From Azospirillum formosense (GTDB lineage: Bacteria > Pseudomonadota > Alphaproteobacteria > Azospirillales > Azospirillaceae): DNA of 64,000 bases. The notes under the pieces were generated by a model. It ran no database searches. It had not been told where the DNA came from and saw only the letters and a list, made by a program, of their open reading frames with translations. The translations under genes and the position numbers were made by a program. The stretch is from NCBI RefSeq assembly GCF_040500525.1, contig NZ_CP159403.1, positions 635,001-699,000 on the forward strand, read 5' to 3'. This document shows positions 1 through 8,171 of this stretch, in pieces (the stretch's first letter is position 1; each line of letters begins with the position of its first letter).

Positions 1-255
1 CTGAAGGAGGCGATGGACGTCATCAACGCCGACCATTCGGCGGCGGCGGACATCTATCTGGCGCAGAACCGGGGCGACCTCGACAAGGCCTTCGTCGTCG
101 GCATCCTCGACGACCCGGACAACCAGTTCACCGTCGCCCCCGCCCGCGTCGGGGCTTTCGCCGACTTCATGCACAAGGTCGGCGCCATGAAGAACAAGCC
201 AGCCTCCTGGAAGGACCTGTTCTTCGAGGACCTGCACGCCGAAACCGGGAGCTGA
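1..255 (+). CDS. ABC transporter substrate-binding protein, C-terminal end (partial)
   Basis: The reading frame is open from base 1, so this is the 3' end of a gene whose start lies outside the window; about 84 residues are visible. The sequence ends four bases before an ABC ATPase gene which is itself coupled to a permease, and the C-terminal helical sequence (residues rich in Asp, Lys and Phe, ending near ASWKDLFFEDLHAE) fits the C-terminus of a NitT/TauT-family periplasmic binding protein. Such proteins capture nitrate, taurine or other sulfonates, or thiamine precursors. The ligand cannot be told from this fragment. The identification rests mainly on operon context. Confidence 0.75.
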   Translation: MKEAMDVINADHSAAADIYLAQNRGDLDKAFVVGILDDPDNQFTVAPARVGAFADFMHKVGAMKNKPASWKDLFFEDLHAETGS

Positions 256-259
256 TCCG

Positions 260-1108
260 ATGAACGCCTTCACCTATCCCGCTAGCGTGGACACCGACGG
301 CGTGGGCAGCGCCGGCGTGTCCGAACGCCCGCTGCTGGACGTGTCCGGCGTGACGCTCCAGTACAAGACGCGCCGCCATCTGGTGACCGCGACCTACCGC
401 GTCGATTTCCAAGTGTTCCAGGCGGAGCGCTACGTCCTGCTGGGGCCGTCCGGCTGCGGCAAGTCCTCGCTGCTGAAGGCGGTGGGCGGCTTCCTGGCGC
501 CGGTTGAGGGCGCCATCCGCCTGAACGGTCGCACGGTGACCGGGCCGGGGCCGGACCGCATGATGGTGTTCCAGGAGTTCGACCAGCTGCCCCCCTGGAA
601 GACGGTCAAGCAGAACGTCATGTTTCCGCTGCTCGCCAGCGGCAAGGCGTCGCGCTGGGAGGCCGAGGAGAAGGCGCTGGACTGCATCGCGCGGGTGAAC
701 CTGTCCAAGTTCGCCGACGTGCATCCGCACATGCTGTCGGGCGGGATGAAGCAGCGCGTCGCCATCGCCCGCGCCATGGCGATGGAGCCGGACATCCTGC
801 TGATGGACGAGCCCTTCGCGGCGCTGGACGCGCTGACCCGCCGCAAGATGCAGGAGGAGCTGCTCCAGCTCTGGGATGATCTGCGCTTCACCGTGCTGTT
901 CGTCACCCACTCCATCGAGGAGGCGCTGGTCGTCGGCTCGCGCATCCTGGTGCTGTCGCCGCACCCCGGGCAGGTGAAGGCGGAACTGAACTGCGACGGC
1001 TACGACCATGTCGCGGTGGGCAGCCCGGCCTTTCAGGACAGCGCCCGGCGCATCCACACCATGCTGTTCGCCGACGAGGTGGAAGCGGTGAAGGGAGCGC
1101 ACATATGA
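260..1108 (+). CDS. NitT/TauT-type ABC transporter ATP-binding protein
   Basis: 282-residue ATPase that energises the importer formed with the flanking binding protein and permease. Visible motifs are Walker A GPSGCGKS (about residues 62-69), signature LSGGMKQR, Walker B ILLMDEPF followed by the D-loop AALD, and the switch histidine in VTHS. Length and motifs are those of the TauB/SsuB/NrtD group. The ATG lies four bases after the upstream stop and the gene overlaps the permease start by four bases (ATGA), so the three are one translation-coupled operon. The substrate is not defined by the ATPase; nitrate, sulfonates and HMP-type precursors are all served by this family. Confidence 0.93.
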   Translation: MNAFTYPASVDTDGVGSAGVSERPLLDVSGVTLQYKTRRHLVTATYRVDFQVFQAERYVLLGPSGCGKSSLLKAVGGFLAPVEGAIRLNGRTVTGPGPDRMMVFQEFDQLPPWKTVKQNVMFPLLASGKASRWEAEEKALDCIARVNLSKFADVHPHMLSGGMKQRVAIARAMAMEPDILLMDEPFAALDALTRRKMQEELLQLWDDLRFTVLFVTHSIEEALVVGSRILVLSPHPGQVKAELNCDGYDHVAVGSPAFQDSARRIHTMLFADEVEAVKGAHI

Positions 1109-2001
1109 CCGGCCTGTCCCTGGCGCCCCAAGGCCGCCGCGTGCCGCCCGTCCGCCCGGAGTACGAGCGGGCGGTCGCCACCACCGGCCCGATCGGCGAC
1201 GTGGCCCGCCCGCTGTCCCTCTGGGAGCGGATCGGCAACATTACCGCGCTCCGCCGCTTCGCCGTTCTGGCCGCGGTGGCGTTGCTCTGGCAGGTCGCCG
1301 CGGCGTGGCAGAACAACCCGCTGATGTTCCCGACCTTCACCGCCACCGTCACGGCGCTGTGGGAGGCAATCTGGCGGGAGAACCTGCTGTCGATGGCCTG
1401 GGTGTCGCTGTCGGTCCTGCTGAAGGGCTACGCCATCGCCGTGGTGCTGGCCGTGCTGCTGACCAGCTTCGCGGTGTCCACGCGCATCGGCAACGACGTG
1501 CTGTCCACCCTGACCTCGATGTTCAACCCGTTGCCGGCCATCGCGCTGCTGCCCATCGCCATGCTGTGGTTCGGGCTGGGCGCGGTCAGCCTGACCTTCG
1601 TGCTGGTCCACGCGGTGCTGTGGCCGCTGGCGCTGAACACCCACGCCGGCTTCACCTCGGTGTCGGAGACGCTGCGCATGGCGGGGCGGAATTACGGGCT
1701 GAGCGGCATCCGCTACGTCGTCACCCTGCTGATCCCGGCGGCTTTCCCGGCCATCCTGACCGGGCTGAAGGTCGGCTGGGCCTTCGCTTGGCGGACGCTG
1801 ATCGCCGCGGAGCTGGTGTTCGGCGTGTCGTCGGGCAAGGGCGGGCTGGGCTGGTTCATCTTCCAGAACCGCAACGAGCTGTACATCGACAAGGTGTTCG
1901 CCGGTCTCGTCACCGTCATCCTGATCGGCCTCGTCGTCGAGAACGTCGTCTTCCGCTGGATCGAGACCCACACCGTCCGCAAGTGGGGCATGGTCCGCTG
2001 A
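1105..2001 (+). CDS. NitT/TauT-type ABC transporter permease
   Basis: 298-residue inner-membrane permease with about six hydrophobic segments. The EAA-like coupling loop lies around residues 180-200 (ETLRMAGRNYGLSG, just before a hydrophobic stretch), and the sequence GLGWFIF near residue 250 is typical of the SsuC/TauC-type BPD_transp_1 family. It starts inside the ATPase gene (four-base overlap) and is followed after about 25 bases by a PLP enzyme, suggesting that transport and catabolism of one substrate are co-transcribed. The N-terminal 40 residues are polar and cytoplasmic. The substrate is not known. Confidence 0.93.
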   Translation: MTGLSLAPQGRRVPPVRPEYERAVATTGPIGDVARPLSLWERIGNITALRRFAVLAAVALLWQVAAAWQNNPLMFPTFTATVTALWEAIWRENLLSMAWVSLSVLLKGYAIAVVLAVLLTSFAVSTRIGNDVLSTLTSMFNPLPAIALLPIAMLWFGLGAVSLTFVLVHAVLWPLALNTHAGFTSVSETLRMAGRNYGLSGIRYVVTLLIPAAFPAILTGLKVGWAFAWRTLIAAELVFGVSSGKGGLGWFIFQNRNELYIDKVFAGLVTVILIGLVVENVVFRWIETHTVRKWGMVR

Positions 2002-2025
2002 GCCCTTTCCCCGGTGGGGAATGAA

Positions 2026-3294
2026 GTGAGCCTTGAGCAAGGAAACCCGTTTGTGCCTTTCGACAGCAATCTGACCACCGAGCGCCCGACCTTCGTCACG
2101 CATCTGGAATGCGCCTACACCGGCGAGCGGTACGAGGCCGACACCGTCCACAACCTGTCCAGGGCGGGCAAGCCGCTGCTGGTCCGCTACGACCTGGAGG
2201 GGGTGCGCGGCGCGCTGACCAAGGACGCGCTGGCCGAACGTCCGCAGGACCTGTGGCGCTACCGCGAACTGCTGCCGGTGCGCCGGGTGCGGGACATCGT
2301 CAGCCTGGGCGAGGCGGTGACCCCGCTGGTTGCGCTGCCCAGGCTCGCCGCGAAGCTGGGGGCGGCGGAACTTCTGGTGAAGGACGAGGGGCGTCTGCCC
2401 ACCGGCTCCTTCAAGGCGCGCGGGCTGGTCATGGCGGTGTCCATGGCCAAGGCCTTCGGCATCACGCACATGGCCATGCCGACCAATGGCAACGCCGGCG
2501 CGGCGCTGGCCGCCTACGCGACGCGGGCGGGCATCAAGACGACGGTCTTCTGCCCGGAGGACACGCCGGAGGTCAACGTCTCCGAGATCGAACTCCAGGG
2601 CGCCACGGTCTACCGCGTCAACGGGTTGATCGACGACTGCGGCAAGATCGTCGGGGAGGGCAAGGCCAAGGCCGGCTGGTTCGACGTCTCCACCCTGAAG
2701 GAGCCCTACCGGATCGAGGGCAAGAAGACCATGGGCCTGGAACTGGCCGAGCAGCTCGGCTGGGAGGTGCCGGACGTCATCTTCTACCCGACCGGCGGCG
2801 GCACCGGGCTGATCGGCATGTGGAAGGCCTTCGCCGAGCTGGAGGCCATCGGCTTCATCGGCTCCAAGCGTCCACGCATGGTCGCCGTTCAGGCCGCCGG
2901 CTGCGCCCCGATGGTCCGCGCCTACGAAGCGGGGGAGGAGCACGCGCCGCGCTGGACGGACGCCCACACCATCGCGTCCGGCATCCGCGTGCCGCAGGCG
3001 GTGGGCGACTTCCTGATCCTGCGCGCGGTGCGGGAGAGCGGCGGCTTCGCCGTGGCCGTTCCGGACGAGGCCATCCAGGCCGCGCTGGACGAGGCGGCGC
3101 GGGAGGAGGGCTTCCTTCTCTGCCCGGAGGGCGCCGCCACCTACGCCGCCTACAAGCAGGCGCTGGCCGACGGGCGGGTGGGCCGCGACGAGCGCGCCGT
3201 GCTGTTCAACTGCGCGACCGGGCTGAAGTACCCGCTGCCGCCGGTCCGCCGGACGCTCGACCGTCACCAGCCCATCGACTATTCGGTGTTCTGA
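2026..3294 (+). CDS. Threonine-synthase-like PLP-dependent enzyme
   Basis: About 422 residues of fold-type II PLP enzyme in the threonine synthase group (COG0498-like). The Schiff-base lysine is in TGSFKARG, the phosphate-binding loop is TGGGTGL, and TNGNAGAALAAYA is the asparagine loop seen in threonine synthases. The N-terminus (THLECAYTGERY) resembles the Cys-containing start of type I enzymes. Several GTG starts compete: 2014 has no ribosome-binding site, 2026 has GGGGA five bases upstream, and 2053 has GGAA eight bases upstream; I chose 2026. Placement between an ABC importer and two 2-hydroxyacid-type dehydrogenases argues for a catabolic or specialised role rather than the housekeeping thrC. 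Cysteate synthase of methanogens is a known relative of this family, but function here is inference. Confidence 0.85.
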   Translation: MSLEQGNPFVPFDSNLTTERPTFVTHLECAYTGERYEADTVHNLSRAGKPLLVRYDLEGVRGALTKDALAERPQDLWRYRELLPVRRVRDIVSLGEAVTPLVALPRLAAKLGAAELLVKDEGRLPTGSFKARGLVMAVSMAKAFGITHMAMPTNGNAGAALAAYATRAGIKTTVFCPEDTPEVNVSEIELQGATVYRVNGLIDDCGKIVGEGKAKAGWFDVSTLKEPYRIEGKKTMGLELAEQLGWEVPDVIFYPTGGGTGLIGMWKAFAELEAIGFIGSKRPRMVAVQAAGCAPMVRAYEAGEEHAPRWTDAHTIASGIRVPQAVGDFLILRAVRESGGFAVAVPDEAIQAALDEAAREEGFLLCPEGAATYAAYKQALADGRVGRDERAVLFNCATGLKYPLPPVRRTLDRHQPIDYSVF

Positions 3295-3296
3295 GG

Positions 3297-4379
3297 ATGA
3301 GCGGTCCTTACGCGGCGGACCGTCTGGTGGCCCTTGTGGACGCCATCCTGCAACGATCCGGCAGCAGCCCGGAGGAGGCGGCCATCGTCGCCGCCAACCT
3401 CGTGGACTCCGACGCCACCGGCCACGCCAGCCACGGTGTGTGCCAGATCGCCGTCTACGCGAAGAGCCTGGAGCTGGGCCACCTGCAACCCAACCGGCAC
3501 GCCCGCGTCGTCCGCGACGAGGCGCCGTTCCTGGTGGTCGAAGGCGATGTCGGTTACGGGCAGGTGATCGCGCGGGAGGCGACGGACCTCGCCATCGCGC
3601 GGGCCAGGGCCGGCGGGGCCTGCGTGCTCGCCCTGCGCAACGCCCATCACATCGGGCGGGTCGGCTCCTACGGCGAGCAGTGCATCGCGGCCGGACTGAT
3701 CGGGGTCATCTTCGTCAACGTCGTCAGCCGCCCGCTGGCCGCGCCCCATGGCGGGGGGCGGCCGCGGCTGGGCACCAACCCGATCTGCATCGCCGTTCCC
3801 GCCACGCCGGGCCATCCGCCCTTCCTGCTGGACTTCGCGACCAGCGCGGTGGCGGCCAACAAGTGCCGCGTCGCCGCGGCCTCCGGGAAGGAGGTCGCCG
3901 ACGGCTTGCTGATCGACGAGCGGGGCGCGCCGACGCGCGACCCCGGCGTGATGTTCCGCGACCCGACCGGCGCGATCCTGCCTTTTGGCGGTCATAAGGG
4001 CTACGGTCTGGCGCTGGCCTGCGAGATCCTCGCCGGGGCTCTGGCCGGCGGGCTGCCGGCACTGCCCGAGAATCTGCGTCCGGGCCGTGTGGTGAACAAC
4101 GCGCTGGCCTTCCTGATCGACCCGGCGCGGGTGGCCGAGTCCGGGGGCGACGCGGGGAGCGGCAACTGGCAGGCGCTGACCGACGCGGTGCTGGACCACA
4201 TCCAGGACACCCCGCCGGTCCCCGGCGGCGACGGCGTTCTGGTGCCCGGCGGGCCGGAGCGGCGGAGCCGGGCGCTGGCCGCGGAGCGCGGCATCACGCT
4301 CGACCCCGACACCGTGCGCGCCCTGCACGACATCGGGGGCGCGCTCGGCCTCGACGTTCCGGTCTTTCTACGGGGCTGA
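3297..4379 (+). CDS. Ldh2/ComC-family NAD(P)-dependent dehydrogenase
   Basis: 360-residue oxidoreductase of the malate/L-lactate/sulfolactate dehydrogenase (Ldh2, YlbC/ComC) family, structurally distinct from Rossmann lactate dehydrogenases. Supporting motifs are NAHHIGRVGSYGE, with the family's catalytic His region, LGTNPICIAVP, LLDFATSAVA and PFGGHKGYGLAL. The ATG follows the previous stop by two bases. Members oxidise or reduce 2-hydroxyacids: malate, ureidoglycolate, delta-1-piperideine-2-carboxylate, or (R)-sulfolactate in the case of ComC. Its D-2-hydroxyacid-dehydrogenase neighbour is the opposite-stereochemistry type; see the finding on the sulfonate hypothesis. Exact substrate not assignable. 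Confidence 0.88.
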   Translation: MSGPYAADRLVALVDAILQRSGSSPEEAAIVAANLVDSDATGHASHGVCQIAVYAKSLELGHLQPNRHARVVRDEAPFLVVEGDVGYGQVIAREATDLAIARARAGGACVLALRNAHHIGRVGSYGEQCIAAGLIGVIFVNVVSRPLAAPHGGGRPRLGTNPICIAVPATPGHPPFLLDFATSAVAANKCRVAAASGKEVADGLLIDERGAPTRDPGVMFRDPTGAILPFGGHKGYGLALACEILAGALAGGLPALPENLRPGRVVNNALAFLIDPARVAESGGDAGSGNWQALTDAVLDHIQDTPPVPGGDGVLVPGGPERRSRALAAERGITLDPDTVRALHDIGGALGLDVPVFLRG

Positions 4380-4389
4380 CCGGGTGGGG

Positions 4390-5400
4390 TCAGGGCAGGA
4401 TGCGGTTGCGCAGAACCCCGTCCTCTAGGAACAGGCGGGCGGTCTCGGCGGCGTTGCGGCGCATCTCGATCGCCGCCTCGTCGGAATGGAAGGCGTTGTG
4501 CGGCGTGACCACGAGACGCCCCTCCAGCCAGGACTCCCGCCGGCGCCACGCGTCGAGCAGCGGGTGCGGGGCGGGCGGTTCGGTCGGCAGCACGTCCGTC
4601 CCGACGGCGGCGACCTGTCCGCTGCGCAGCGCGGCCTCCAGCGGGTCAAGGCCGGCGAACATCTCGCCGCGCGCCGTGTTGACCAGCAGGGCGCCGGGCT
4701 TCAGCTTCGCCAGGAAGTCCGCGTCGATCAGGCCGCGGGTCTCCGGCGTCAGCGGGCAGTGGACCGTCACGATGTCGGATTCGGCCAGCAGCTCGTCCAG
4801 CCGGCGGACCCGACGGTAGCCGACCGCCTTCTCGTGCCCGGCGGGCTGCTGCGGATCGTAGCCGAGGATGCGATAACCGAAGGGCTTCAGCCGGTTCACC
4901 ACCGCCGTGCCGATCCGCCCGACGCCGACGACGCCGACCGTCGCCGCGCTCGACCGCCGCAGCGGTGTCAGGGTGTTGGCCTGCCACGTCGTGCTGTAGC
5001 CGCGGGCGCGGGCGTCGTGTTCCCACAGGCGGCGCTGCAGCGAGAGCAGCAGGGAGACGGCGTGGTCGGCCACCTCCTCCGTACCATAGTCCGGGTTGTT
5101 GCAGAAGGGGATGCCGGCGGCCTCCAGCGCCGCCACGTCGACCTTGTCGTAGCCGACGCCGAACCGCACGACAACGCGGCAGCGCGGCAGCTTCGCCACC
5201 GTCGCCGGGCCGATGCGGGTGCTCCACACCAGCAGCGCGTCCAGCCGGGCCAGCCGCTCCGGGTCCAGATCCTCCTCGCGGCGGGTGTCGAGGAAATCCA
5301 CCTCGGCGCAGCCGTCCAGCACCGCCGCCTCGAGGTCCGGCGGGGGGATCATGTGGTCGGTGATTCCGACGACGAAGGGTGCACGCTTGCCCATGGTCAT
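4390..5400 (-). CDS. D-isomer-specific 2-hydroxyacid dehydrogenase
   Basis: 336-residue NAD-dependent dehydrogenase converging on the Ldh2-type gene with only 10 bases between stops. The Rossmann motif GVVGVGRIG is followed by the catalytic Arg in NTARGEMF, Glu in DVLPTEPP and His in TPHNAFHSD, so the full triad is present. The reading frame is open upstream to 5433, but the ATG-ACC-ATG-GGC start at 5400 (or 5394) fits the family N-terminus better. It is in the phosphoglycerate/glyoxylate/sulfolactate dehydrogenase superfamily and acts in the cytoplasm. No ribosome-binding site is strong enough to settle the start. Adjacent placement suggests a shared 2-hydroxyacid pathway. Confidence 0.9.
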   Translation of the reverse strand: MTMGKRAPFVVGITDHMIPPPDLEAAVLDGCAEVDFLDTRREEDLDPERLARLDALLVWSTRIGPATVAKLPRCRVVVRFGVGYDKVDVAALEAAGIPFCNNPDYGTEEVADHAVSLLLSLQRRLWEHDARARGYSTTWQANTLTPLRRSSAATVGVVGVGRIGTAVVNRLKPFGYRILGYDPQQPAGHEKAVGYRRVRRLDELLAESDIVTVHCPLTPETRGLIDADFLAKLKPGALLVNTARGEMFAGLDPLEAALRSGQVAAVGTDVLPTEPPAPHPLLDAWRRRESWLEGRLVVTPHNAFHSDEAAIEMRRNAAETARLFLEDGVLRNRILP

Positions 5401-5502
5401 TCTGCGGTCCGGCTCCGGCTGGTCAAGGAACATTGAACAGTTTCATCAGGTGCTTCTTGGCGTGATTGACATAAAAGCACATGGATCACGGCAAAAGCCA
5501 AC

Positions 5503-5532
5503 TTGTTAAATAGGGATTGCTGGTGGTCTAAT
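5503..5532 (+). promoter_or_regulatory. Candidate sigma-70 promoter for FAD oxidoreductase gene
   Basis: TTGTTA (5503-5508) and TCTAAT (5527-5532) separated by 18 bases, in an AT-richer stretch of the 156-base divergent gap. Position about 60 bases before the start codon is reasonable. A TTGACA at 5466-5471 has no matching -10. Weak, judged by eye only. Confidence 0.3.
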
Positions 5533-5589
5533 GATGTCAATTCGGGGGCGCCCCGCGGGGTGCTGAACACAGGGAGAGGAACGACGAGC

Positions 5590-7014
5590 ATGCCGTCCCA
5601 TGACACCGCGCACAGCATCGCCATCGTCGGCGCCGGCTTCACCGGCAGTATCCTGGCGGCCCACCTTCTGCGCAAGGCGGAGGAACCGACGCGCATCCAT
5701 CTGATCGAGCGCGCCGGCACGGTGGGCGCCGGTCTGGCCTATTCCACCGACAGCGCGGCGCACCTTCTGAACGTGCGCGCCTACAACATGAGCGCCTATC
5801 CCGATGACCCGCGCCATTTTCTGCGCTGGCTGTGGGCGAAGGACCTCGGCGGCGACGTGCCGCCCAGCGGTCATGCCTTCGTGTCGCGCCGGCTCTACGG
5901 CGCGTACATCCAGGACGTGCTGCGCGAGGCCCAGGCGGAGGCCCCCGCCCATGTGACGCTCGACACGGTGCGGGCGGAGGTGGTCGACGCGGCGGTGGAG
6001 GACGCCGTCGGTCAGGGCGTCCGTCTGCGGCTGGCCGACGGGACCAGCCTCGCGGTGGACCGGGCGGTGCTCTGCGTCGGGCATTTTCCGCCCTCGCCGC
6101 CGCCCGTCGCGGCGCCGGATGTCTTCGCGTCGGAGCGCTTCATCGGCGATCCCTGGAACCGCGAGGCCGTCGCCGCCATCGATTCCGACGCGGCGGTGCT
6201 GATTCTCGGCACCGGTCTGACGATGGTCGACGTCGTGCTGTCGCTGGAGAACCAGGGACACCGCGGCCCGATCCTGGCGCTGTCGCGCCGCGGTCTGCTG
6301 CCCACCACCCATCTGGAGACGCGCCCCTTCAAGAGCTTCGTCCACCCCCAGACGATGCCGGGAACCGTGCTCGACGTGCTGATTGCCCTGAAGGCCGACG
6401 TCCGCCGTGCGCGCGAGGAGGGGCTGGATTGGCGCGCCGCCTTCGATTCCCTGCGGCCGTTCCACCCGCTGATCTGGAAGCATCTGCCGTTGGAGGAACG
6501 GCAGCGCTTCCTGCGCCACGCCCGGCCCTATTGGGAGGTGCACCGCCACCGCATGGCGCCGGAGGTGGCCGCGCGCATCGAGGCCCTGCGGGCGAGCGGA
6601 CAACTGACCGTCCGCGCCGGCCGTCTCCAGTCGCTGGCCCCGACCGCAGATGGGGTGGAGGCGACGGTCCGCGCGCGGGGCGCCGAGGAGGCGCAATGGA
6701 CGCGGACGGTCGGCGCCATCGTCAACGCGACCGGCACCGAATGCGATTTCGGGCGCATCCGTCACCCGCTGATGCGCGCCTTGCTCCAGCAGGGGCTGGC
6801 GCGCCCCGACCCGCTGCGCCTCGGCCTCGACGTCACCGAGGACGGGGCGCTGATCGGGGAGGGCGGGGTGGTGTCCGACCGTCTCTTCGCGCTCGGCCCG
6901 GTCAGCCGTGCCCCCTTCTGGGAGATGACCGCGGTTCCCGAACTGCGCAGCCAATGCGCGGACGCCGCGCGAACTTTCGCCCGCCGGAACCTCGCGAAAA
7001 GCTCCGCCGCATAA
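5590..7014 (+). CDS. FAD/NAD(P)-binding oxidoreductase
   Basis: 474-residue protein with an N-terminal FAD-binding dinucleotide fold (SIAIVGAGFTGSILAAHLL, residues about 7-26) and a second nucleotide-binding stretch near residue 195 (AVLILGTGLTMVDVVLSL), giving the two-dinucleotide layout of the HI0933/FAD-NAD(P)-binding (Pfam NAD_binding_9-type) proteins. RAYNMSAYPDDPRHFLRWL after the first domain is typical of that group. The ATG at 5590 has GGGAGAGGA about nine bases upstream. Homologues are usually annotated as hydroxyacylglutathione hydrolase- or siderophore-linked oxidoreductases without proven substrate. Cytoplasmic, no signal peptide. It stands alone between a divergent dehydrogenase and an esterase with its own operator-like palindrome. 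Confidence 0.85.
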   Translation: MPSHDTAHSIAIVGAGFTGSILAAHLLRKAEEPTRIHLIERAGTVGAGLAYSTDSAAHLLNVRAYNMSAYPDDPRHFLRWLWAKDLGGDVPPSGHAFVSRRLYGAYIQDVLREAQAEAPAHVTLDTVRAEVVDAAVEDAVGQGVRLRLADGTSLAVDRAVLCVGHFPPSPPPVAAPDVFASERFIGDPWNREAVAAIDSDAAVLILGTGLTMVDVVLSLENQGHRGPILALSRRGLLPTTHLETRPFKSFVHPQTMPGTVLDVLIALKADVRRAREEGLDWRAAFDSLRPFHPLIWKHLPLEERQRFLRHARPYWEVHRHRMAPEVAARIEALRASGQLTVRAGRLQSLAPTADGVEATVRARGAEEAQWTRTVGAIVNATGTECDFGRIRHPLMRALLQQGLARPDPLRLGLDVTEDGALIGEGGVVSDRLFALGPVSRAPFWEMTAVPELRSQCADAARTFARRNLAKSSAA

Positions 7015-7056
7015 AACACATAAAAAATGTTATTTTAGGACGAAAAAACCTATTTC

Positions 7057-7081
7057 CATGATAGATTTATCGTCTATCATG
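7057..7081. promoter_or_regulatory. Perfect 9-bp inverted repeat (operator-like)
   Basis: CATGATAGA (7057-7065), seven-base spacer, TCTATCATG (7073-7081). It sits 111 bases before the esterase start in an AT-rich segment that differs clearly from the surrounding GC-rich DNA. Size and symmetry are those of a dimeric repressor site (TetR-, GntR- or MarR-like); no regulator gene is adjacent. There is no U-tract, so it is not an obvious terminator. Confidence 0.5.
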
Positions 7082-7192
7082 TTGTCCAATGTTGATTTCA
7101 ATCCGGCAACCGGGGGGCGCCTTTCGGTTGGCCGGCACCGCTCCCGGTCCGCGCGGCTGTGCGCCGTCGCTTCGGTTGAGAAGGAGGATGCC

Positions 7193-8167
7193 ATGCCGGA
7201 CACGATCTTGCGGCCCGTGGCGGACCGCCTGGACCCGCAGGTGATCGCCATGAACGAGGCGGCGGCCCGCCTCGGTGCCGCCCCCGCCGATCCCTTGAGC
7301 CTTCCGCTCGCCGAGGCCCGCGCGGCGGCGGAGCGCTACCACGGCTTTCTGAACGGACCCACGCCGCTTGCCGCGGATGTGACGGAGACGATGGTGGACG
7401 GTCCCGCCGGTCCCTTGCCCTTGCGGCTCTACCGCCCGGCGGGCCGCGGCGTGGAACGCCTGCCCGTGCTGCTCTATTTCCACGGCGGCGGCTTCGTCGT
7501 GAACAGCGTGGACACCCACGACCGGCTTCTGCGGCTGCTTGCCCGGCACAGCGGCGCCGTGGTCTGCGCGGTGCGCTACAGCTTGGCGCCGGAGCGCCGC
7601 TTCCCGCACCAGCACGGGGAGGCGCTGGCCGCCCTGCGCTGGGTCGGCGCAGCCGGGCGGGCCCATGGCATCGACCCGGAGCGGATCGCGGTGGGCGGCG
7701 ATTCCGCCGGGGCCAACCTCGCGCTCGGCCTCGCCCTGGCCGCCCGCGCGCCGGGGGAGACGCCGGTGGCCTTCGGACTGCTGTTCTACGGCATGTTCGC
7801 CCACGACTTCGACACGCTGTCGCACCGCCGGTTCGGCGACGGGCGGTACGGGCTGACGACGGCGCGGATGCGCTGGTACTGGCGGCAGTATCTCGGCGCC
7901 GCCAGTCCCGATGATCCGCGCGCCGCGCCGCTGCTGGCCGACCTGCGCGGCCTGCCACCCCTGCTGCTGCTGGCCGCCGACCTTGACTGCTTGCGCGACG
8001 ACACGCTCCGCTTGGCGGAGCGGCTGGCCGAGGTGGGGGTTGCGCACCGGCTCGCCGTCTATGACGGGCTGCCTCATTCCTTCGCCACCGCGACCCGTCT
8101 GGTCGACCGCGCGCACGGAGCCGTCCTGCAGGCCGCCCTGGCGGTGCGCCGCCACCTGGACGCCTGA
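7193..8167 (+). CDS. Alpha/beta hydrolase, hormone-sensitive-lipase type esterase
   Basis: 324-residue esterase of the HSL (bacterial family IV) group. The oxyanion-hole motif HGGGF lies near residue 99, the nucleophile is in GGDSAGANL, the acid is in the DLDCLRDD region and the base His in GLPHSFA, so the triad is complete. The start is fixed by AAGGAGG ending five bases before ATG 7193; an open extension to 7058 has no such site. No signal peptide, hence a cytoplasmic carboxylesterase acting on short to medium acyl esters. The gene is preceded by a perfect palindrome at 7057-7081 which may control it. Confidence 0.92.
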   Translation: MPDTILRPVADRLDPQVIAMNEAAARLGAAPADPLSLPLAEARAAAERYHGFLNGPTPLAADVTETMVDGPAGPLPLRLYRPAGRGVERLPVLLYFHGGGFVVNSVDTHDRLLRLLARHSGAVVCAVRYSLAPERRFPHQHGEALAALRWVGAAGRAHGIDPERIAVGGDSAGANLALGLALAARAPGETPVAFGLLFYGMFAHDFDTLSHRRFGDGRYGLTTARMRWYWRQYLGAASPDDPRAAPLLADLRGLPPLLLLAADLDCLRDDTLRLAERLAEVGVAHRLAVYDGLPHSFATATRLVDRAHGAVLQAALAVRRHLDA

Positions 8168-8171
8168 CCGG

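Noticed and set aside
2109..3296. Upstream extension of the Ldh2/ComC-type frame through the threonine-synthase gene
   Set aside because: The extension is the out-of-frame reading of the PLP enzyme; ATG 3297 two bases after its stop is the real start.
5466..5494. TTGACA at 5466 as a promoter
   Set aside because: No acceptable -10 at 16-18 bases; the TTGTTA/TCTAAT pair further downstream fits better, and even that is weak.
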